Shown here piece by piece: positions 34,624 through 45,656 of a stretch of DNA of 64,000 nt. Under the pieces are notes generated by a model. It did no database searches. It was not told the origin of the DNA and saw only the letters and a list, made by a program, of their open reading frames with translations. Where the stretch lies: the NCBI GenBank assembly GCA_028824015.1, contig JAPPFC010000055.1, positions 104,506 to 168,505 on the forward strand, in the 5' to 3' direction. Position numbers and translations under genes: made by a program. Source of the stretch: a bacterium. Lineage in GTDB: Bacteria; Actinomycetota; Acidimicrobiia; Spongiisociales; ZC4RG35. Position 1 is the stretch's first letter; each line of letters opens with the position of its first letter.

Positions 34624-35417
34624 CCGATCTCCGCCCGAAGACCGTCCGACACTCCGTCCGCCGACAGCCTCACCGGCCGGCGCGTGGCGCGGAAATACCC
34701 GACGTTGCGACACAGGGTGTCTCCCACCCGCCACTGGTGGGCCTGTGGCTGGTGGACATCCCCGAAGAAGTGGTACCGGGGGCGCACCTCCAGCAGGTAG
34801 TCGAGAATCGGACGGGATGCCCGCTCGAACTTTCCCGTCACCACATCGAAGTGCAGGGCCGGCACCGCCGGAGCAAGATGGGTGCAGAGAATGTCCACCT
34901 CCCCCAGGGCGGCCAGCTTGTCCGCCATCTCTTGGTCCGAAACCTCCCCGGAGGCATTCATGGGAGTGGTCAACCCTCCGCCGGCAAAGCCCACCCTGTG
35001 ACCTTCGATCACCACCACCTCGCCATCCACGAACCTGGATCCCTCCGGGAGGCTCCGGCGTAGCATCTCCGGGCGGTCGACGTTCCCGTAGGTCACGTAC
35101 GACTCCGACGCCTCCAGGGCCTGCGCCATCAGCCGGTACTGCTTCTTGACCTCCTCGGTCAACGCACCGCGGAACCACTCGCGGCGGTCACCGACCTTCT
35201 CCGCCCACAGCGATCGCATCTCCTCGAATCGCGATCCTCCCCGTGAGGCTGCGATTCTCCGGGCGAAGTCGATTCCGAGGACTTCGGCGAAGATGCCTTC
35301 CCCGGTCCGGTAATCCACCAGGTTGATCAGGTCCCCCAAGACGAGGAGGGGTTCCCCCCTCGAAGCCACCTCCGCCAGGGCGGAGAAGCGGCCGTGGATG
35401 TCCGACACCAGCAACAC
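34620..35417 (-). CDS. Calcineurin-like metallophosphoesterase
   Basis: This 265-residue protein has the five metallophosphoesterase blocks in order: DIHG (residues 6-9), GDLIN, GNVD, the histidine in CTHLAP and GDVHQPQAHQ. All metal ligands are in place, so it should be an active di-metal phosphoesterase. Its substrate is unknown. The start is GTG at 35417, 6 bases after the ilvD stop. Confidence 0.9.
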   Translation of the reverse strand: MLLVSDIHGRFSALAEVASRGEPLLVLGDLINLVDYRTGEGIFAEVLGIDFARRIAASRGGSRFEEMRSLWAEKVGDRREWFRGALTEEVKKQYRLMAQALEASESYVTYGNVDRPEMLRRSLPEGSRFVDGEVVVIEGHRVGFAGGGLTTPMNASGEVSDQEMADKLAALGEVDILCTHLAPAVPALHFDVVTGKFERASRPILDYLLEVRPRYHFFGDVHQPQAHQWRVGDTLCRNVGYFRATRRPVRLSADGVSDGLRAEIG

Positions 35418-35423
35418 GACGAA

Positions 35424-37097
35424 TCAGAAGTGGTTGGTGACCGCCCCGTTCTCCGCGCCGCCCACCAGGTTGGCGTACTTGGCGAGGGCGCCGGAGGGGT
35501 AGCGGACCGGGGCCGGCTCCCACCCCGCCCTTCTCTGTTCCAGCACATCGTCGGCCACCAGGAGGTCCAGCCGGCGGGCCGCCACATCCACTTTGATGCG
35601 GTCCCCCTCCTCCACCAGGCCGATCGGCCCTCCCACCTCGGACTCGGGGGCGACGTGGCCGATGCACAGGCCGGTGGTGCCGCCGGAGAAGCGCCCGTCG
35701 GTTATCAGCAGGACGTCCGATCCCAGTCCCGCTCCCTTGATGGCGGCGGTGATGGCAAGCATCTCCCGCATGCCCGGGCCGCCGCGCGGGCCCTCGGTCC
35801 GGATCACCAACACCTCCCCGGGATGAATGTTCCCCGAGAAGAGCGCCGCCAGGGCGCCCTGTTCCCCGTCGAAGACCCGGGCCGGACCCTCGAATATCTC
35901 GAGGGCTACCCCGGCCACTTTGACCACGGCTCCGTTCGGCGCCAGGGAACCTCGCAGGATGGCGATGCCGCCCTCGGCGGCGATAGGATCGGAGGCTGGA
36001 CGCAGCACGTCCTGGTCGGTTGGGGCCCTTACATCCCTGAGGTTTTCGGCCATGGTCCTTCCGGTGGCCGTCAGGCAGTCGCCGTGCAGCAACCCTTCTT
36101 CCCAGAGGACCTTCAGCACCACGGGGACCCCTCCGAGATGGTCGACGTCCACCATGTGATACCTGCCGAACGGCTTCAGGTCGCCGATGTGGGGAGTCCG
36201 CCGGCTGATGCGGTCGAAGTCCTCCAGTTCCAACTCCACTCCGGCCTCATGCGCCAGGGCCATGAGATGAAGCACCGCATTGGTGGAACCGCCCAACGCC
36301 ATCACGGTGGTGATGGCGTTCTCGAAGGCCGGCCGGGTCATGATCTGGCGGGGCCGTATTCCCTCTCTGAGGAGATTCATCACCGCTTCGCCGCTCTGGC
36401 GCGCATACACCCCCAAGCGGGTGTCGACCGCGGGGACCGAAGCGGACCCGGGGAGGGACATCCCGATCGCTTCCCCAACCGAAGCCATGGTGTTGGCTGT
36501 GAACATCCCCGCGCAGGAACCGGCGCCCGGACAGGCGTTGCGTTCGATTTCGTCAAGGTCCTCGGCGCTGATACGCCCCTGAGACTCGGCTCCGATCCCC
36601 TCGAAAACGTCGACGATGGAGATGTCCCGGCCCCGATAGCGGCCGGGTAGGCTCGATCCACCATACAGAAACACCGCCGGCAGGTTGGAGCGGGCCGCCG
36701 CCATGAGCATGCCCGGCAGGGACTTATCGCATCCGGCGATGGTCACCAGGGCGTCGAATCGCTCGGCGTGCACCATCAATTCCACCGAGTCGGCGATCAC
36801 TTCCCGGGAGACGAGCGAGGCTCGCATCCCCTCGTGGCCCATCGAGATGCCGTCCGAGACCGCAATCGTGGCGAATGAAAGCCCGACGCCGCCCCCAACC
36901 CGTACCCCTTCCTTGGCCCGCTCGGCGAGTACCGGGCCGGTTATGTTGCAGGGCGTGACCTCGTTCCCCGCCGACACCACGCCTACCTGTGGCTTGGTGA
37001 AGTCCTCATCGGAGAGGCCGACCGCCCGGAGCATGGCCCGCGCCCCGGCGCGGGCGGGACCCTCTGTTACGTCCTGGGAGTGAATCTTGAGCGACAT
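35424..37097 (-). CDS. ilvD: Dihydroxy-acid dehydratase
   Basis: This 557-residue iron-sulfur enzyme makes the 2-oxo acids that precede valine, leucine and isoleucine. The cluster cysteines are in [17 protein letters not shown] and [16 protein letters not shown]. The start is the ATG at 37097, where [20 protein letters not shown] matches the normal IlvD N terminus; a longer upstream frame has no family similarity. It is the first gene of the long minus-strand unit ending at acpP and is separate from ilvBNC on the other side of the island. Confidence 0.96.
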   Translation of the reverse strand: MSLKIHSQDVTEGPARAGARAMLRAVGLSDEDFTKPQVGVVSAGNEVTPCNITGPVLAERAKEGVRVGGGVGLSFATIAVSDGISMGHEGMRASLVSREVIADSVELMVHAERFDALVTIAGCDKSLPGMLMAAARSNLPAVFLYGGSSLPGRYRGRDISIVDVFEGIGAESQGRISAEDLDEIERNACPGAGSCAGMFTANTMASVGEAIGMSLPGSASVPAVDTRLGVYARQSGEAVMNLLREGIRPRQIMTRPAFENAITTVMALGGSTNAVLHLMALAHEAGVELELEDFDRISRRTPHIGDLKPFGRYHMVDVDHLGGVPVVLKVLWEEGLLHGDCLTATGRTMAENLRDVRAPTDQDVLRPASDPIAAEGGIAILRGSLAPNGAVVKVAGVALEIFEGPARVFDGEQGALAALFSGNIHPGEVLVIRTEGPRGGPGMREMLAITAAIKGAGLGSDVLLITDGRFSGGTTGLCIGHVAPESEVGGPIGLVEEGDRIKVDVAARRLDLLVADDVLEQRRAGWEPAPVRYPSGALAKYANLVGGAENGAVTNHF

Positions 37098-37468
37098 ATC
37101 CCGATAATAAGCCGTGGCCCATAATTCAACCCAGCTTCCGACGGTTGCCATAAGGAGGCGCTGGAGAATAGCCACCGCCATCTGCGGCCACTCGCATTGC
37201 AGATTGTTCTTGTCACACCTACCTGCGAAAATGATGATTACGTGAAGGTACCCAACTGTGTCAGTTCCGCAACCATTGAGGCATCGTCCTTGCCTATGCC
37301 GTCGGACCACCCTTGGGAGGGGTTGATCTTCATTGTTGGCGGTCCCCCTACGACACCTGGCAGTACCGCAAGGGCAAGAAACCCCGCTGTCACAATCACA
37401 GAATTCTCTGTCTTTCCTGTAGTGCATGAAGTCCCCGTCCGCTTTTGCTGTTGGGAAGGCTCCAGGTT
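37098..37468. other. Divergent intergenic region at the left edge of the low-GC island
   Basis: These 371 bases lie between ilvD (minus) and the 1118-residue gene (plus). GC content falls here relative to ilvD. No tRNA, integrase remnant or clear direct repeat was seen. Short open frames occur on both strands but have no recognisable protein features. The region should hold promoters for both directions. Confidence 0.6.
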
Positions 37469-40400
37469 GTGACAAGGGATGGTCCTAGCCAAGGGCCTTG
37501 GCGTAGCCCTAGATCTCTCGAAGGTGAACTCAGACCTTTGTTGCGGGATGTTGGCCTCATAGCAGAACTAGATCTTTCGCAGTCGGGCAATGTCTACGAA
37601 AGTGCCCGAAGGGCCTTTGGGAGGTTGATATCCCGGGGGATGATCGACTCTCTTGCCAGGGTCTGCCCGGCGGCGACCGCGATCTTCTTGGTAGCTGAAG
37701 GGGTCCACCGCTACAAGGGAGGAACATTCTGGCCGAACCTTTCCGTCAAGGGCATCAGCACCAACCAGCAGAATGCTGTTGGGGAGCAGTTCCTAAGGTC
37801 GCTCATGCGATTGCGACTCAACACCTTTGAGGATGTTGTGCACCGCGAGAACGCGTTGCCATTCTTGACTCCGATTCTGCTTCATGGAGGAATTCCCGCC
37901 GACTCGGCGAGTGCCGTCTGGGCGTGCCTGATTGAGGAGATGCGATGGGGTCAGGACGATGCTGGCCGCATCATGGCTCGGTGGCGGCGCTACCCCTACT
38001 TTCTTCAGGGGGTGGGCAAACCGGCCGAGCGGTTCATTCTTCACGGTGGCGACTTCGCAGTAGACCTCATTCAGCGGATGATCCAATTGGCGGACGACGT
38101 AGCCGCCCTGGGCAAGACTGAGGCCCTTCAAATAGGCGCAGCCGCACTTGCTGCTGACGCCGCTTTACCCCGATACTTGGCTGAGAGGCTCCTTGAGGGA
38201 TCAAGTGAACCACACCTCTTGGGGCCCCGTCCCCCCAGACCGCGGGTGGTTCTTGATCCATATAGTGGGGAGGGTCCCCGCTTGTTGCTACCACCGTCGC
38301 TAGCTATGTCAGGCAATTGGCGAGTCTTCTGGAACGGGCGGCAAGAGGCTTACCCAACATCCTTTTACGACGAGCGCCAAGTTCCTCTCGACCCAGCAGC
38401 AGTCTGGGAAGTCACCTTTCTCAACAACTACGCGGAACGGACAACCACCCTTGGTCCCATGGAAGACGTACCTGTTTACGTTTTCGACCACACCGATGAA
38501 CTCTCGCAAAACCAGACCACCTTCCGAGGCGAATCCGTTCTTATCCTCGCGTCCAGGAGCGTGTCCTTCTTCACAAACAGGGACCTAAGCGCAACGGTGC
38601 CAGAGGTAGAGGAACTGCCCGGGTTGACCGGTACCTGGTCCGGATGGCAGGCACGCCGCCTCAACATCACTGGCCTGACAGAGATAGTGATTTCCGGCGT
38701 GTCTCGCACTGGAGAAACCCTTCGAGAGACGGTGGGTGTGGTGGGGTCCACCGGCAGACCCCGCCTTCTCGACAACCATCTCCCGGGTGTGAGTGATGCC
38801 AATGGAGGTTTGGTTTTCAGCCAGCCCCCGCGGGTGAGGGTCGACTTAGGAACGACGTCCCGACAAGCATGGCGGATCCGCTTCCGCGCATCGAGGTCCT
38901 CACCGGTAGTCACCCTGGCAGACCTAGAAGCCGACTCATCGGACCCCTGCGTCTTTGATCTCTCTCCCTTAGTCGACTTTCAGGGAGTTGCCAGTGGATA
39001 CATTGAGGTCCTCGGACCCCTTGGATCCGACCTGCGCACTCCGGTCACGATCGTGCCGGGTCTCAAGATCAGCATGCCGGATCACATCGTTGGCCCGGAT
39101 GAGTCTCTACCCATTCGTATATCAGCAGATGTTCCTCTAGATGGCCACACATTGACACAGATTGAGATCGCATTTCCCCCGGGCGAGTACACATCCCGTA
39201 TATCGGCAGGCGTGGAGAATGTTGAGCTTCTGGTGTCGGTACCACGCCTGGTCTGGGCATTTCGGCATCGGGAAGGCCTACTGCCCTCCTACGGGACAAG
39301 AGCTAGGAGCATCACCCTTGATGAGTTTGTAAACGGAAACGTCGAGGCTGTTCTCGTCCGGGTCGGAAGGCCTTCGGCGGTGCGTCTTGAACTCCATGCG
39401 GCAGATCTAATCCAGACGTCGCAGGAGAAGGCCAGTGGAGTTGAGGGGCGCTGGGCTTTCCCTCTTGCGGAGTTCAAGACATCGGCAGCTCACGCCCAAG
39501 CAGCTCGGCTTTATCTGAGGGTCCTGTGCCAAGACGTCAAAGCCGACCTAGCCGTGATAGAGGCAGCCCACGAGGTCTCCGATATCAGCATTCGAAGCGG
39601 CGTCAACGTCGGTGGCGACGCCACTATCCAGGTCCGTTGGAGGGAGAACATTGCTTACAAAGACCGGGAAGTCCGGTTGTGGTCAGACCATCGCCCTTGG
39701 GAACCCCCAACCACGATTCCGGTGCCTGATGCCAACCGTGGGTACTGCGAGTTCGAGAAGCTTATTCCACCTGGACCTTACCTGCTGGAGGTCGGAATCA
39801 AAGACCCGTGGACCTCTCCAACGAGGCCATTGGCGCCAGTCCCATACGCCACCCAGGTAACTATTGGAACGACAGACGACCTCCGGCGTCACTTAACGAC
39901 TCTGAATACCTGTGACCGTTTATCGGCACTCGAACTGGAGCTTGCAGGGCGAGGCCCTATCAGAGACCTTGACGAGGGACAGGTGGAGAGCATCCTCCAA
40001 GAACTCCAAGTGGCTTTGTTTAGTCGCCATCGCTTGGCCGGACCAAGCTGTGCCTCTGATCAGGTCTTCGGGAGACTAAGTGAACTGGCCCTCTACGAAA
40101 CTAGCCACCTGGCAGAAATGATCTCCAGGATTGAAGACATCTCGGCTGCCGATTTAGCTCGCCTTCTTGTCACTCTGGTTCAGGGCATCATTGATTGTGC
40201 TCCTCAAGGAATCGCAGAGCCTGTTCTAGAACGGCTCTGGAGGATGAGTCCGGTAGCTGGTGCGGCGTTTGACACTTATCGAAGTGGGGATGAGCGATGT
40301 GCAGGTCGGTGGCTGTCTTTTACCGGCTGGAATCCGACGGTCCGTTCCAGTAGCGAAACCAACATTGATGACTCAAGACAACTCCCATTTGGAGGAGGGC

Positions 40401-40825
40401 CGATCCAGACCCCCTTCCACACCTACAATCCTGGGCAACTCCGGGACCACGCTTCAGAATTGAGGCCTAGCGAAGTCCGAGTGCTGAAATGGAGTGGGCA
40501 CTTCCAAGCAACGCTGGACTTCCTGAGCCGCACATACGATAACCGGGCGCAGGTCGAGCGATGGCAGGTCCAATACGGGGGCCTAACCACGGACACCCGC
40601 TGTTTCCAGCCTTTGCACGTTTCCTACCTACGGAATCTAAATCTCAAGAGCCGCATGCCGGGTTGGTGCCGGTTTCCCCAAGATCTGATGGCATGCGCGT
40701 TTCACCTTTTGATCTTTGGCGGCAAGAGCGAGCGCGCAACTAGAGGTCTGTGGGACGCTTTGGAGTTCGCGCCCGAACTCGCCAACCGGAGTCTGCTCGT
40801 AGCCATCATCCTTCACCTATCCTGA
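37469..40825 (+). CDS. Large protein of unknown family, partner of the DUF1998-type helicase
   Basis: This is an 1118-residue protein that I do not recognise. The N-terminal 250 residues look alpha-helical, with the blocks [47 protein letters not shown] and [17 protein letters not shown]. Residues about 260-860 are rich in beta-strand patterns resembling several Ig-like sandwich modules; one example is [15 protein letters not shown]. The C-terminal 250 residues are mixed, with [20 protein letters not shown]. There is no signal peptide, membrane segment or obvious enzyme motif. The start is GTG at 37469 with GGAAGG nine bases upstream; a TTG at 37445 is possible. The helicase gene starts 10 bases after its stop, so the two form an operon. 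The layout recalls Druantia type III (DruH-DruE), but homology is unproven. Confidence 0.75.
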   Translation: MTRDGPSQGPWRSPRSLEGELRPLLRDVGLIAELDLSQSGNVYESARRAFGRLISRGMIDSLARVCPAATAIFLVAEGVHRYKGGTFWPNLSVKGISTNQQNAVGEQFLRSLMRLRLNTFEDVVHRENALPFLTPILLHGGIPADSASAVWACLIEEMRWGQDDAGRIMARWRRYPYFLQGVGKPAERFILHGGDFAVDLIQRMIQLADDVAALGKTEALQIGAAALAADAALPRYLAERLLEGSSEPHLLGPRPPRPRVVLDPYSGEGPRLLLPPSLAMSGNWRVFWNGRQEAYPTSFYDERQVPLDPAAVWEVTFLNNYAERTTTLGPMEDVPVYVFDHTDELSQNQTTFRGESVLILASRSVSFFTNRDLSATVPEVEELPGLTGTWSGWQARRLNITGLTEIVISGVSRTGETLRETVGVVGSTGRPRLLDNHLPGVSDANGGLVFSQPPRVRVDLGTTSRQAWRIRFRASRSSPVVTLADLEADSSDPCVFDLSPLVDFQGVASGYIEVLGPLGSDLRTPVTIVPGLKISMPDHIVGPDESLPIRISADVPLDGHTLTQIEIAFPPGEYTSRISAGVENVELLVSVPRLVWAFRHREGLLPSYGTRARSITLDEFVNGNVEAVLVRVGRPSAVRLELHAADLIQTSQEKASGVEGRWAFPLAEFKTSAAHAQAARLYLRVLCQDVKADLAVIEAAHEVSDISIRSGVNVGGDATIQVRWRENIAYKDREVRLWSDHRPWEPPTTIPVPDANRGYCEFEKLIPPGPYLLEVGIKDPWTSPTRPLAPVPYATQVTIGTTDDLRRHLTTLNTCDRLSALELELAGRGPIRDLDEGQVESILQELQVALFSRHRLAGPSCASDQVFGRLSELALYETSHLAEMISRIEDISAADLARLLVTLVQGIIDCAPQGIAEPVLERLWRMSPVAGAAFDTYRSGDERCAGRWLSFTGWNPTVRSSSETNIDDSRQLPFGGGPIQTPFHTYNPGQLRDHASELRPSEVRVLKWSGHFQATLDFLSRTYDNRAQVERWQVQYGGLTTDTRCFQPLHVSYLRNLNLKSRMPGWCRFPQDLMACAFHLLIFGGKSERATRGLWDALEFAPELANRSLLVAIILHLS

Positions 40826-40835
40826 CCGCGAGACA

Positions 40836-43800
40836 GTGGACACCTACTTCCTCAATCCCCTAACTGCCTCAACTCGGATCAGCGATTCCTATAAGCGATA
40901 CCTGCGATCACGCCACGCTCCACAAGATCCACAGTTGCGAAGGGACTTCTATCACGCACTCGACAACGGTTTCCCGCTTTCTCGGGGACCCCTACTTCAG
41001 GCCTCCGCTCCTTTCGAGACCGTTAGCACAATCAAAGAGCTGATTGACGAAGGGATCCTCAACGAAGGTTTAAGCCAATTGCCGTCATCAGCTTTTCCGA
41101 TCGACAGGCCTCTTTACCATCACCAGAATCAGGCGATACGCAAACTTGCAGCAGGTCGCAACCTGATCATCGCCACCGGCACGGGATCCGGCAAGACGGA
41201 GTGCTTCTTGTTTCCGATCCTGCACCACCTTCTTGACGAGCGAGATGCGGGCACCATTCACACGGCAGGTGTTCGCTCGCTCCTGCTCTATCCAATGAAT
41301 GCCTTGGCGAATGATCAAATGAAACGTCTGCGGCAAATCCTGCAGGCTTTTCCCGACATCACATTCGGCCGGTTCATCGGCGACACCCGTGATTCGTACC
41401 GGAAAGCCCTAGATATCTATCAAGACCGATTCGACTGCGACCCGATGCCAAATGAGCTGATCAGTCGTGACCAGATGAGAGAGAGACCGCCGCACATTCT
41501 GCTCACCAACTATGCCATGCTCGAGTACCTGCTTCTAAGGCCGGCTGACACCAGGCTTTTCGATGGCGCGACCGGTCAACACTGGCGGTTCATAGTGCTT
41601 GACGAGGTTCATGTCTACAACGGCGCCCAAGGAGCGGAGATCGCAATGCTGCTCCGGCGCCTTCGCGATCGTGTGAACGGGAGCAAGCGGGGGCTCATCC
41701 AGTACGTTGGCACGTCGGCAACCCTGGGCAGTGAATACGAATACCCGGCTCTCGCTGAATATGGGCAGGATCTCTTCGATGAGCGCCTTGAGTATCAGCC
41801 CGGCGCGGCGATGAGACAGGACATCATCGGCCCTGTCAAGAGGCCGCTCGTGCAAGGGCAAGCCATGTGGACAGCCAACCCAGAAACCTTCGAGGACATG
41901 TCCCGTCAACTTGCCGCAGGTGACACCGTCTCTGCGTCGCTCCTATCGCGGATAGCCTCGATGGGAGCCCCTCAACCGGCAGCGGGACAAGACCCGCTTG
42001 CCTATCTTGGTGAGGCTCTAACCACGGAGCGCCATGTGGTACAACTCCAGGGTTTGCTCGAAACAAGGTCCATCGACCTCACCGAAGCCGCGGATAACCT
42101 GTTTGGTGAGGGATCGGAAGCGGCGCTGATCCACCTTCTGGAAGCGTCCTCCCGCATCGAAACCCCCCGTGCTGAAGGTCCCGTCATCCCTTCTCGCTAC
42201 CACTTCCTCTTGCGCGCCCTCGAAGGCGCATTCATCTGCCAGTCTCCAGAACATCCATCCGACCGACCACGACTTCGCCTCAATCGCCACAGAACCTGTC
42301 CCGACTGCTCGGAGGGAGGAGTCACGTCGCAAATGTTCGAATCCGGTGTCTGCGCCAAGTGCGGAGCAGCGTACCTAGTTGGCATACGCCGACCCCGGGG
42401 CAGAAGCACCTTCCTGGAATCGGCTAGGCCCTTTACAACCAACCTCACCTATTTGCTGTTGGAAGAGGAAGTCTTAACAGACGATGAAGACGAAGCGGCT
42501 TCAGTCCACGACGACCTCATAGCGGCCAACGTCGACAAGAGGGTGCTCTGCGCTGCATGCGGTTCGCTGACTGAGGGTCCTGAGTCTTCTTGCGATTGCG
42601 GCGTCTATCAAGAGGTTCGAGTAACCGTTGCTCATCCGTCAAAACCCGGAGAGCCACTGCGGAGATGCCTCGCCTGCTCAGGACGCAGCAACGCTCCGAT
42701 AGTTCTCCGCTTCCTAACGGGCCAAGACGCCCCCGTCTCCGTGATAGCCACCGCTCTGTACCAATCGATTCCACCCAGCTCAGAGTCCGGCAAAAAGGTC
42801 AAGATCGGTGAAGGGCGCAAACTCCTTTCCTTCTCAGACTCTCGGCAGGACGCCGCTTTCTTCGCGCCCTACCTCGACCGCACCTATTCCCGAGCCATAG
42901 AGCGTCGCCTCATTTGGCAAGTAGCCCAGCGATTACACGAATTGTCCCCCCGCTTCGAGGACTTAGTCACTCCAATCCGAAGAGATGCCGAATCAGCGCT
43001 TGTTCTCGATGAGGATGATGGGCCCTTACGGAACACCACTCGAGTCCGGACCTGGCTGATGAGAGAAGTCTTGGCAGTTGACCGTCGGCAGAGCCTCGAC
43101 GGCGTCGGATTAGCTGAGATCACCTTCGCACTGCCAAGGGGCCTTAGCGAGGTACCGGCACTAACCGAACTCGGATTCACACGTGATGAAACATTCGACC
43201 TCGCGCGAGTGCTCTTCGACACACTCCGTATGCAGGGTGCAGTTCACCTACCGGAAGGCGTTGATATCACCGATCCGATCTTCGCTCCCCGAAACGTCGT
43301 CACGACAGTTCGTCTAGAGAAGAGGGGCCCCAGAATCCTCTCCTGGTTGCCGGGCGCTGGCTTGAACCGACGGCTTGACTACCTCCGCAAGGTGTTGACA
43401 CGCCGAGGCATCGAGAGAGATGCACGGGAACTTCTGGAGCAGATGTGGACTCGATGGATAGCCAAACCGAACGGGCCTTGGAGCAAGGTCCTAACTCGGG
43501 TCGACAGCAAACGGCACGGGATAACCCTTGCCATGAACCCGGAGTGGGTGACTATGCGTCTACCCACGGACGAAGCACCGGCATTCCGCTGTGGCTTGTG
43601 CCGACAGATCTGGTGGCGGTCAATCAGCAACGTGTGTCCGACCTATACATGTGAAGGCGTTCTCGAACCATTCACTACACCCACGGCCCAAAGAGATGAG
43701 CACTACCGACATCTGTACACCACACTCGATCCAATTGGGTTACGCGTCGAAGAGCACACCGGTCAGCTTGATGCCACCTACGCAGGCCGGCTTCAGCAGC

Positions 43801-45656
43801 AATTCCTAGACGGAGACATCAACGCCCTGAGTTGTTCCACGACTTTCGAGTTGGGAGTTGACGTGGGAGAGGTCCAGGCAGTCCTCATGCGAAATGTCCC
43901 GCCATCGCCAGCAAACTACGTCCAACGTTCCGGCCGAGCTGGCAGACGGACGGGAACTCCGGCGCTGGCCGTTACCTTTGCACAGAGACGCAGTCACGAC
44001 CTCCACTATTTTGATCGCCCTAACGCGTTAGTGGATGGCCATGTCACAACACCAATCGTTTCGCTCCGCAACCCCCAGATCGTGAGACGTCACATCCACG
44101 CTTTGGCGTTAGCAGCATTCGAACGTGCACATGTTAACTCCGGTGGTGAATGGCACAGGACCGTGGCTTCCTTTTTCACCAGCACTACCGATGACCAGTT
44201 AGCGCCCGTCGATCAGTTTGCCGCCTGGCTGCGGTCGCATCCCGAAGAGGTCGGTGAGGCGGTAGGTCGAATCACTCCGCGGGACCTGTCCGATGAACTC
44301 GGAATCATGCATTGGTCCTGGGTCGAAGCCCTCACGGAGGAGGGCGAGATCGAGAACTTCGGCTGGCTCGAAAGAGCCAAAAAGGAAGTACAGTCGGACT
44401 TGGATCAAATCAATGCCGAACTGGACAAAGTCTCCGAGCGGATAGCTGACCTTCGCCGACAAAACCTGAACAGCCAGGCATCCAAACAGGCTGGCCTGCA
44501 AACTGCACTGTTCCGGATGAAAGCAACGCTCGAGCAGCGGCAACTAATCCAGTTTCTCGCACAGCGGGTGATCATCCCCAAATACGGATTCCCAGTTGAT
44601 GTTGTATCCCTCGACATATGGAAACCGGGCGACGTCACCGCGCCACGGGTCGACCTATCCCGCGATCTCCGCCTCGGCATCACCGACTATGCGCCTGGCT
44701 CCCAGGTAGTAGCGGATAAGAGATTGTGGGAGCCCGTCGGGCTCCGCATCCCTGTAGGTAAAGCACTACTTGATCACGTTTGGGCCATCTGTAAAACCTG
44801 CGAAGCGTTTCGAGCCCACAGAGGCAAGGAGACGGGCAGATGCAACGTGTGTTCCAGTCCGGACATCAGCCAGATGAGACCCTTCGTAATACCAATGTTC
44901 GGCTTCATCGGCGAACCTAGCAGTCAGAAGCCTGGGGAGACTCGTCCCCCTAAGGCTGGGTACTCCCATTTCTATTTCACCGATTACGCCACCGCCCCGC
45001 CCCACTACAAACCCATCCGAGTAGGGCAGAAGGAGGTATTGATCCGGTCCAGCCGCCAGGGCCAGATCACTGTGATCAACAAAGGGCCGGGTGGTAGCGG
45101 ATTCCAGGTCTGCGGATCATGTGGACACACCGAGCCCGTTCCGAGCACCTCCACCAGAAGGAAGAAGAAACCGGTACCCCACTCTCGACCGGGTCGCAGC
45201 ACTAAATGCTCCTCGCTGCTAGGTAACCGACACCTCGGACATCAGTATCTGACCGATGTTGTAGAAGTCATCCTCCCGGTGTCTATGCAATGGACCGATG
45301 CCCTGAGCACGCTATATGCACTGCTGGCCGCCACCCACTCAATCGGCATCATAAGAAGTGATGTGGACGGCACCCTCCGCCCTTCCGGGCCCGACCAAAC
45401 GCTATCGATCATTCTCTTTGACGCGGTACCGGGTGGAGCGGGACACACCAAAAGGATCGTCGACCGGTTTCCAGAACTACTCAATGCGGCCTACGACGTG
45501 GTGGCGAACTGTGAGTGTGGCAGGGACTCAAGTTGCTACGGCTGTCTCCGAACATATTCCAACACCCTGTACCACGATGAACTGGTCAGGGGTCGTGCAC
45601 TATCGGCCATCGGTCAAGTTCTGACGCTGGACCGCCCCGGTCTTATCGGCGAGTAA
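40836..45656 (+). CDS. Large DEAD/DEAH-box helicase with DUF1998-type C-terminal cysteine cluster
   Basis: This is a 1606-residue superfamily 2 helicase. The Q-motif region RPLYHHQNQAI precedes Walker A TGTGSGKT (114-121); motif II is DEVH (256-259), motif III TSATLGSE, and motif VI QRSGRAGRR (near 1030), after FELGVDVGEVQAVLM. Between the lobes are paired cysteines (CPDCSEG, CAKCGAAY, CAACGSL, CDCG) that suggest zinc ribbons. A coiled coil is predicted at about 1179-1241. The C terminus has the DUF1998/MrfA-type cluster Cys1559, Cys1561, Cys1567, Cys1570 followed by YSNTLYHDELVRG. The start is GTG at 40836. Related helicases occur in MrfA repair and in DISARM and Druantia defence systems; pairing with a huge unknown gene favours defence. 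Confidence 0.93.
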   Translation: MDTYFLNPLTASTRISDSYKRYLRSRHAPQDPQLRRDFYHALDNGFPLSRGPLLQASAPFETVSTIKELIDEGILNEGLSQLPSSAFPIDRPLYHHQNQAIRKLAAGRNLIIATGTGSGKTECFLFPILHHLLDERDAGTIHTAGVRSLLLYPMNALANDQMKRLRQILQAFPDITFGRFIGDTRDSYRKALDIYQDRFDCDPMPNELISRDQMRERPPHILLTNYAMLEYLLLRPADTRLFDGATGQHWRFIVLDEVHVYNGAQGAEIAMLLRRLRDRVNGSKRGLIQYVGTSATLGSEYEYPALAEYGQDLFDERLEYQPGAAMRQDIIGPVKRPLVQGQAMWTANPETFEDMSRQLAAGDTVSASLLSRIASMGAPQPAAGQDPLAYLGEALTTERHVVQLQGLLETRSIDLTEAADNLFGEGSEAALIHLLEASSRIETPRAEGPVIPSRYHFLLRALEGAFICQSPEHPSDRPRLRLNRHRTCPDCSEGGVTSQMFESGVCAKCGAAYLVGIRRPRGRSTFLESARPFTTNLTYLLLEEEVLTDDEDEAASVHDDLIAANVDKRVLCAACGSLTEGPESSCDCGVYQEVRVTVAHPSKPGEPLRRCLACSGRSNAPIVLRFLTGQDAPVSVIATALYQSIPPSSESGKKVKIGEGRKLLSFSDSRQDAAFFAPYLDRTYSRAIERRLIWQVAQRLHELSPRFEDLVTPIRRDAESALVLDEDDGPLRNTTRVRTWLMREVLAVDRRQSLDGVGLAEITFALPRGLSEVPALTELGFTRDETFDLARVLFDTLRMQGAVHLPEGVDITDPIFAPRNVVTTVRLEKRGPRILSWLPGAGLNRRLDYLRKVLTRRGIERDARELLEQMWTRWIAKPNGPWSKVLTRVDSKRHGITLAMNPEWVTMRLPTDEAPAFRCGLCRQIWWRSISNVCPTYTCEGVLEPFTTPTAQRDEHYRHLYTTLDPIGLRVEEHTGQLDATYAGRLQQQFLDGDINALSCSTTFELGVDVGEVQAVLMRNVPPSPANYVQRSGRAGRRTGTPALAVTFAQRRSHDLHYFDRPNALVDGHVTTPIVSLRNPQIVRRHIHALALAAFERAHVNSGGEWHRTVASFFTSTTDDQLAPVDQFAAWLRSHPEEVGEAVGRITPRDLSDELGIMHWSWVEALTEEGEIENFGWLERAKKEVQSDLDQINAELDKVSERIADLRRQNLNSQASKQAGLQTALFRMKATLEQRQLIQFLAQRVIIPKYGFPVDVVSLDIWKPGDVTAPRVDLSRDLRLGITDYAPGSQVVADKRLWEPVGLRIPVGKALLDHVWAICKTCEAFRAHRGKETGRCNVCSSPDISQMRPFVIPMFGFIGEPSSQKPGETRPPKAGYSHFYFTDYATAPPHYKPIRVGQKEVLIRSSRQGQITVINKGPGGSGFQVCGSCGHTEPVPSTSTRRKKKPVPHSRPGRSTKCSSLLGNRHLGHQYLTDVVEVILPVSMQWTDALSTLYALLAATHSIGIIRSDVDGTLRPSGPDQTLSIILFDAVPGGAGHTKRIVDRFPELLNAAYDVVANCECGRDSSCYGCLRTYSNTLYHDELVRGRALSAIGQVLTLDRPGLIGE

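Noticed and set aside
35424..37475. A longer IlvD starting at 37475
   Set aside because: The extra 126 residues have no IlvD similarity, and the ATG at 37097 begins at the normal family N terminus.
37197..37492. Short frames of 84-91 codons on both strands upstream of the island genes
   Set aside because: They overlap each other, lack ribosome sites and show no protein-like features.
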